NCBI GenBank assembly: GCA_031289165.1
Contig: JAITPZ010000188.1
Span: 1-8,320 of the forward strand
Length of the DNA: 8,320 nucleotides
Source of the DNA: Synergistaceae bacterium
GTDB taxonomy: Bacteria; Synergistota; Synergistia; Synergistales; Aminobacteriaceae
Reading direction: 5' to 3'
In this document: piece after piece, positions 5,822 to 8,320 of the stretch
How the letters are laid out: every line of letters begins with the position of its first letter
Numbering within the stretch: the stretch's first letter is position 1
Translations under genes and position numbers: made by a program
The notes under the pieces: model-generated
Databases searched by the model: none
Seen by the model: the letters and a program-made list of their open reading frames with translations, nothing else
Told to the model about the DNA's origin: nothing

Positions 5822-7117
5822 ATGGGTAAGGAGAAGTGGCATTTCGAAACACTGGCGATTCACGGCGGACAGGAGCCTGACGCGGCGACGCTGTCGCGGG
5901 GGCTTCCGATTTCGAGGACGAGTTCCTTCGTATTCAAGAGCGTGAAGCACGGGGCGGACCTCTTCGCCCTGAGGGAACTCGGGAACATCTACACCCGCCT
6001 GACGAACCCGACGGTGGACGTTCTGGAGCAGCGCATCACCCTTCTGGAGGGCGGGGCGGCCAGTATCGCCGTGGCCTCGGGGACGAGCGCGATTCACTAC
6101 GCCATAGCGACGCTGGCAGGCGTGGGGGACGAGATCGTTTCCGGGACGAACCTTTACGGCGGGACCTACACGATGTTCGACTCCATCTTCCCCCAGTTCG
6201 GGCTGAAGGTTCACTTCGTGGACGCGCGGGACCCGAAGAACTTCAAAAAGGCGATTACGGCCAAAACGAAGGCCCTGTACATCGAGACGATCGGGAACCC
6301 GGCGCTCGACGTGACGGACGTGGCCGAGGTCGCCCGGATCGCCCACGAGGCGGAAATCCCTCTGATCGCGGACGCGACCTTCACCACGCCTTACCTTCTG
6401 CGCACGATCGAGCACGGGGCGGACATCGTGGTCAACTCCCTGACGAAGTGGATCGGCGGGCACGGCACGGCCATCGGCGGCAGCATCACGGACTCCGGGA
6501 AATTCAAGTGGAAGGGCAACAAAAAGTTCCCGCTGCTCAACGAGCCCGACTCCAACTACCACGGACTCCGCTGGGCCCACGACCTTCCGGAACCCCTGCT
6601 GCCCATCGCCTACGCCCTGCGCGTGCGCACCGTTCCCCTGCGCAACCTGGGCGCGTGCCTGTCGCCGGATAACGCGTGGATCTTCCTGCAGGGACTGGAA
6701 ACGCTTCCCTTCAGAATGCAGCGTCATGTGGAAAACACCGCGAAGGTCGCCGAGTACCTGGCCTCCCATTCGAAGGTGGAGTGGGTCCGCTTCCCCGGTC
6801 TGAAGGACGACCCGACGTATCCGACGGCCTCGAAGTACCTCAAAAAGGGCTTCGGCGGCATGGTGGTCTTTGGCGTCAGGGGCGGCGTGGACGCGGGTAC
6901 GCGCTTCATCGAGGCGCTCGAGCTCTTCAGCCACCTGGCGAACGTGGGCGACGCGAAGTCCCTCGCGCTTCACCCGGCGAGTACCTCGCACAGCCAGCTT
7001 ACGGAGGAACAGCAGCGGGCCGGAGGGCTTCCTCCCGAGCTGGTTCGCCTTTCCATCGGCATCGAACACATCGACGACATCCTGGCCGACATCGAGCAGG
7101 CTCTCGCGAAGGCATAA
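5822..7117 (+). CDS. metY: O-acetylhomoserine sulfhydrylase (O-acetylhomoserine aminocarboxypropyltransferase)
   Basis: This 431-residue, cytosolic, PLP-dependent enzyme of the Cys/Met-metabolism family (cystathionine gamma-synthase fold) has the usual length for MetY. It joins sulfide to O-acetylhomoserine to give homocysteine and acetate, the direct sulfhydrylation route to methionine. Visible hallmarks are the N-terminal WHFETLAIHGGQEPD, NIYTRLTNPT, the phosphate-binding SGTSA, Asp184 in IADATFTTPY (pairs with the cofactor ring nitrogen), Lys209 in NSLTKWIGGHGT as the Schiff-base lysine, and the C-terminal HPASTSHSQ and RLSIGIEHIDDI. The typical MetY phrase FALRELGNIYTR favours it over cystathionine gamma-synthase or lyase. 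AGGAGG lies 8 bases before the ATG. metX follows after 10 bases, supplying its substrate. Expression is probably set by the Met-rich attenuator upstream. Confidence 0.95.
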   Translation: MGKEKWHFETLAIHGGQEPDAATLSRGLPISRTSSFVFKSVKHGADLFALRELGNIYTRLTNPTVDVLEQRITLLEGGAASIAVASGTSAIHYAIATLAGVGDEIVSGTNLYGGTYTMFDSIFPQFGLKVHFVDARDPKNFKKAITAKTKALYIETIGNPALDVTDVAEVARIAHEAEIPLIADATFTTPYLLRTIEHGADIVVNSLTKWIGGHGTAIGGSITDSGKFKWKGNKKFPLLNEPDSNYHGLRWAHDLPEPLLPIAYALRVRTVPLRNLGACLSPDNAWIFLQGLETLPFRMQRHVENTAKVAEYLASHSKVEWVRFPGLKDDPTYPTASKYLKKGFGGMVVFGVRGGVDAGTRFIEALELFSHLANVGDAKSLALHPASTSHSQLTEEQQRAGGLPPELVRLSIGIEHIDDILADIEQALAKA

Positions 7118-7127
7118 AATCAGAGCG

Positions 7128-8320
7128 ATGGAAACGCTGAATAACCAGGGGGACCAGCGGGGCCCGTGTAGCGACCGGACCGAGGGTTTTTGCGAGGCGA
7201 AGCCAGGCTCAGCCCCCCTGAGCCTCAATCGCCCCATATCCGAACGGTTCGAGTCGGTCCTGCTGCCGGAGTTGACGCTTCACTCCGGGAAGGTCCTGAC
7301 GGAGGTTCGCGTTGCCTGCTCCATCAACGGGACTCCGCGCTCCGACGGCTCCAACGTCGTGGTGGTCTGCCATGCGCTCACGGGCAGCCACCACATGGCG
7401 GGGGCTGCCGCGCCCGACCTGCCTGACGCGTGGTGGGACGCGGTGGTGCGGCCGGGGGGCGTTCTGGACACCGACAAATTGTGCGTCGTCTGTTGCAACA
7501 ATCTCTGCAGCCCCTACGGAAGCTCCGCCCCGACCGACATTGAGCCGGGGACGCGGCGCCCGTGGGGGATGCGTTTTCCCGTGATCGACCCCCGCGACGT
7601 CGCGCGGTCGCAGAAACTGGCGCTCGAGGCGCTGGGCATTCGGCGCGTCGCGGGGGTCGTCGGGGGCTCCCTCGGCGGGATGATCGCGCTCGAGTGGGTC
7701 TCTCAGTTCGCGGCCGACCTGGAGTTCGGCGTGGTCCTCGCCGCGCCGCTGCGTCTCTACCCCCAGGCCATAGCCTTCAACGGCGTCCAGCGCCACGCGA
7801 TCACCTCGGACCCCGAGTGGAACGGCGGCGACTACCCGCCCGGCAGGGGCCCGGTCAACGGCCTTTTCAACGCGCGTATGCTGGCGATGATCACGTACCG
7901 CAGCGAGGACTCCTTCGTGCGACGCCACATGAGGTCATCCCGAAACATCGACGAGTGGGAAGGTCACTTCGACGTCGAAAGCTATCTGATGCACCACGGA
8001 AAGCTCCTGACGCGGCGCTTCGACGCGAACTGCTATCTGTATCTGACGAAGATGATGGACCTGCACGACCTGGGAAAGGGCTACGGGGACGCCGAGGCCG
8101 CCTTTGAGCCGATGCGCAAAAAACCCTTTCTGGCGGTGGGGATCAACAGCGACATCCTCTACCCCGCCTGGCAGGTCCGGGAGGTGACCGACGCGGCCCG
8201 CGACGCCGGCGTAAACGCTCTGTACCGGGAAATTCGAAGCGACGTCGGGCACGACGCCTTTCTCGTGGAGTTCGATCAGGTCTCCGAGATCCTCGGCAGC
8301 TTTTTCGACTCGATCGGCTT
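7128..8320 (+). CDS. metX: Homoserine O-acetyltransferase (MetX), 3' end outside the window
   Basis: The frame is open from ATG to the window edge: 397 complete codons and no stop yet. The product is an alpha/beta-hydrolase-fold acyltransferase that acetylates homoserine, making the substrate of the preceding MetY. Seen in order are NVVVVCHALTGSHHMAG, CNNLCSPYGSSAP, the nucleophile elbow GGSLGGM with Ser181, NCYLYLTKMMDLHDLGKG, the catalytic Asp342 in INSDILYP and His375 in VGHDAF. The triad is therefore complete and only a short C-terminus is missing. Ser181 lies about 38 residues later than in compact MetX enzymes, because of an N-terminal extension of low complexity. No other plausible start precedes the conserved LTLHSGKVL. 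There is no clear Shine-Dalgarno (only AGAG), so translation may be coupled to metY 10 bases upstream. Use of succinyl-CoA instead of acetyl-CoA cannot be excluded, but pairing with MetY favours acetyl. Confidence 0.92.
   Translation, partial: METLNNQGDQRGPCSDRTEGFCEAKPGSAPLSLNRPISERFESVLLPELTLHSGKVLTEVRVACSINGTPRSDGSNVVVVCHALTGSHHMAGAAAPDLPDAWWDAVVRPGGVLDTDKLCVVCCNNLCSPYGSSAPTDIEPGTRRPWGMRFPVIDPRDVARSQKLALEALGIRRVAGVVGGSLGGMIALEWVSQFAADLEFGVVLAAPLRLYPQAIAFNGVQRHAITSDPEWNGGDYPPGRGPVNGLFNARMLAMITYRSEDSFVRRHMRSSRNIDEWEGHFDVESYLMHHGKLLTRRFDANCYLYLTKMMDLHDLGKGYGDAEAAFEPMRKKPFLAVGINSDILYPAWQVREVTDAARDAGVNALYREIRSDVGHDAFLVEFDQVSEILGSFFDSIG

Noticed and set aside
5789..7237. 482-codon open frame on the minus strand opposite metY
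   Set aside because: It is the shadow of a GC-rich gene. The plus strand encodes a full, motif-complete MetY, while the minus translation is Arg/Val/Gly-rich with no recognisable domain.
7209..7928. 239-codon minus-strand frame opposite metX
   Set aside because: The plus strand carries an uninterrupted MetX with complete catalytic triad. The antisense product looks like arginine-rich shadow sequence.

Overview
The window reads as a bacterial chromosome segment with three blocks. A cytosolic aminoacyl-tRNA editing protein lies on the minus strand. A two-gene signalling operon on the plus strand follows: a hybrid sensor kinase and an HD-GYP response regulator. A two-gene methionine-biosynthesis operon (metY-metX) comes last, and metX runs off the right edge. 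No RNA genes, CRISPR array or insertion sequence were recognised. The style of the kinase (Cache-type sensor, HisKA, HATPase, receiver, HPt), its HD-GYP partner and the metY-metX pair resemble Synergistota or Clostridia-related anaerobes. This is an impression from family knowledge, not a phylogenetic result.

Layout: 43-546 (-) YbaK/EbsC-family deacylase. 547-1115 is a divergent intergenic region with a -10-like site for the left gene, a cluster of small inverted repeats (771-841) and AT-rich promoter-like sequence for the right operon. 1116-3914 (+) is the membrane hybrid histidine kinase, and 3938-5104 (+) its likely partner, a receiver-HD-GYP protein predicted to hydrolyse cyclic di-GMP. 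5105-5629 holds a weak terminator candidate, about 300 bases with no convincing gene, a dyad and a near-consensus promoter. 5630-5821 is a leader region. 5822-7117 (+) is metY and 7128 onward (+) is metX.

The most interesting element is the metY-metX leader. A strong promoter (TTGACA, 17 bp, TATCAT) leads to a transcript that starts in a 15-bp stem-loop. It then encodes a 32-residue peptide with a perfect Shine-Dalgarno and the run AMSMMMC, four Met codons within five. The transcript ends in a strong intrinsic terminator before metY. A second structure, paired between codons 24-29 of the leader and the 5' arm of the terminator, excludes the terminator. Its left edge lies just beyond the expected footprint of a ribosome stalled on the Met cluster. 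Together this is the architecture of a ribosome-mediated attenuator sensing charged tRNA-Met, placed in front of the two enzymes that acetylate homoserine and sulfhydrylate it to homocysteine. No T-box or SAM-riboswitch signature was seen there.

The signalling operon is visibly poorer in GC than the ybaK-like gene and metYX (sampled lines about 37-57% against about 65%), which may mean a different history for that block.
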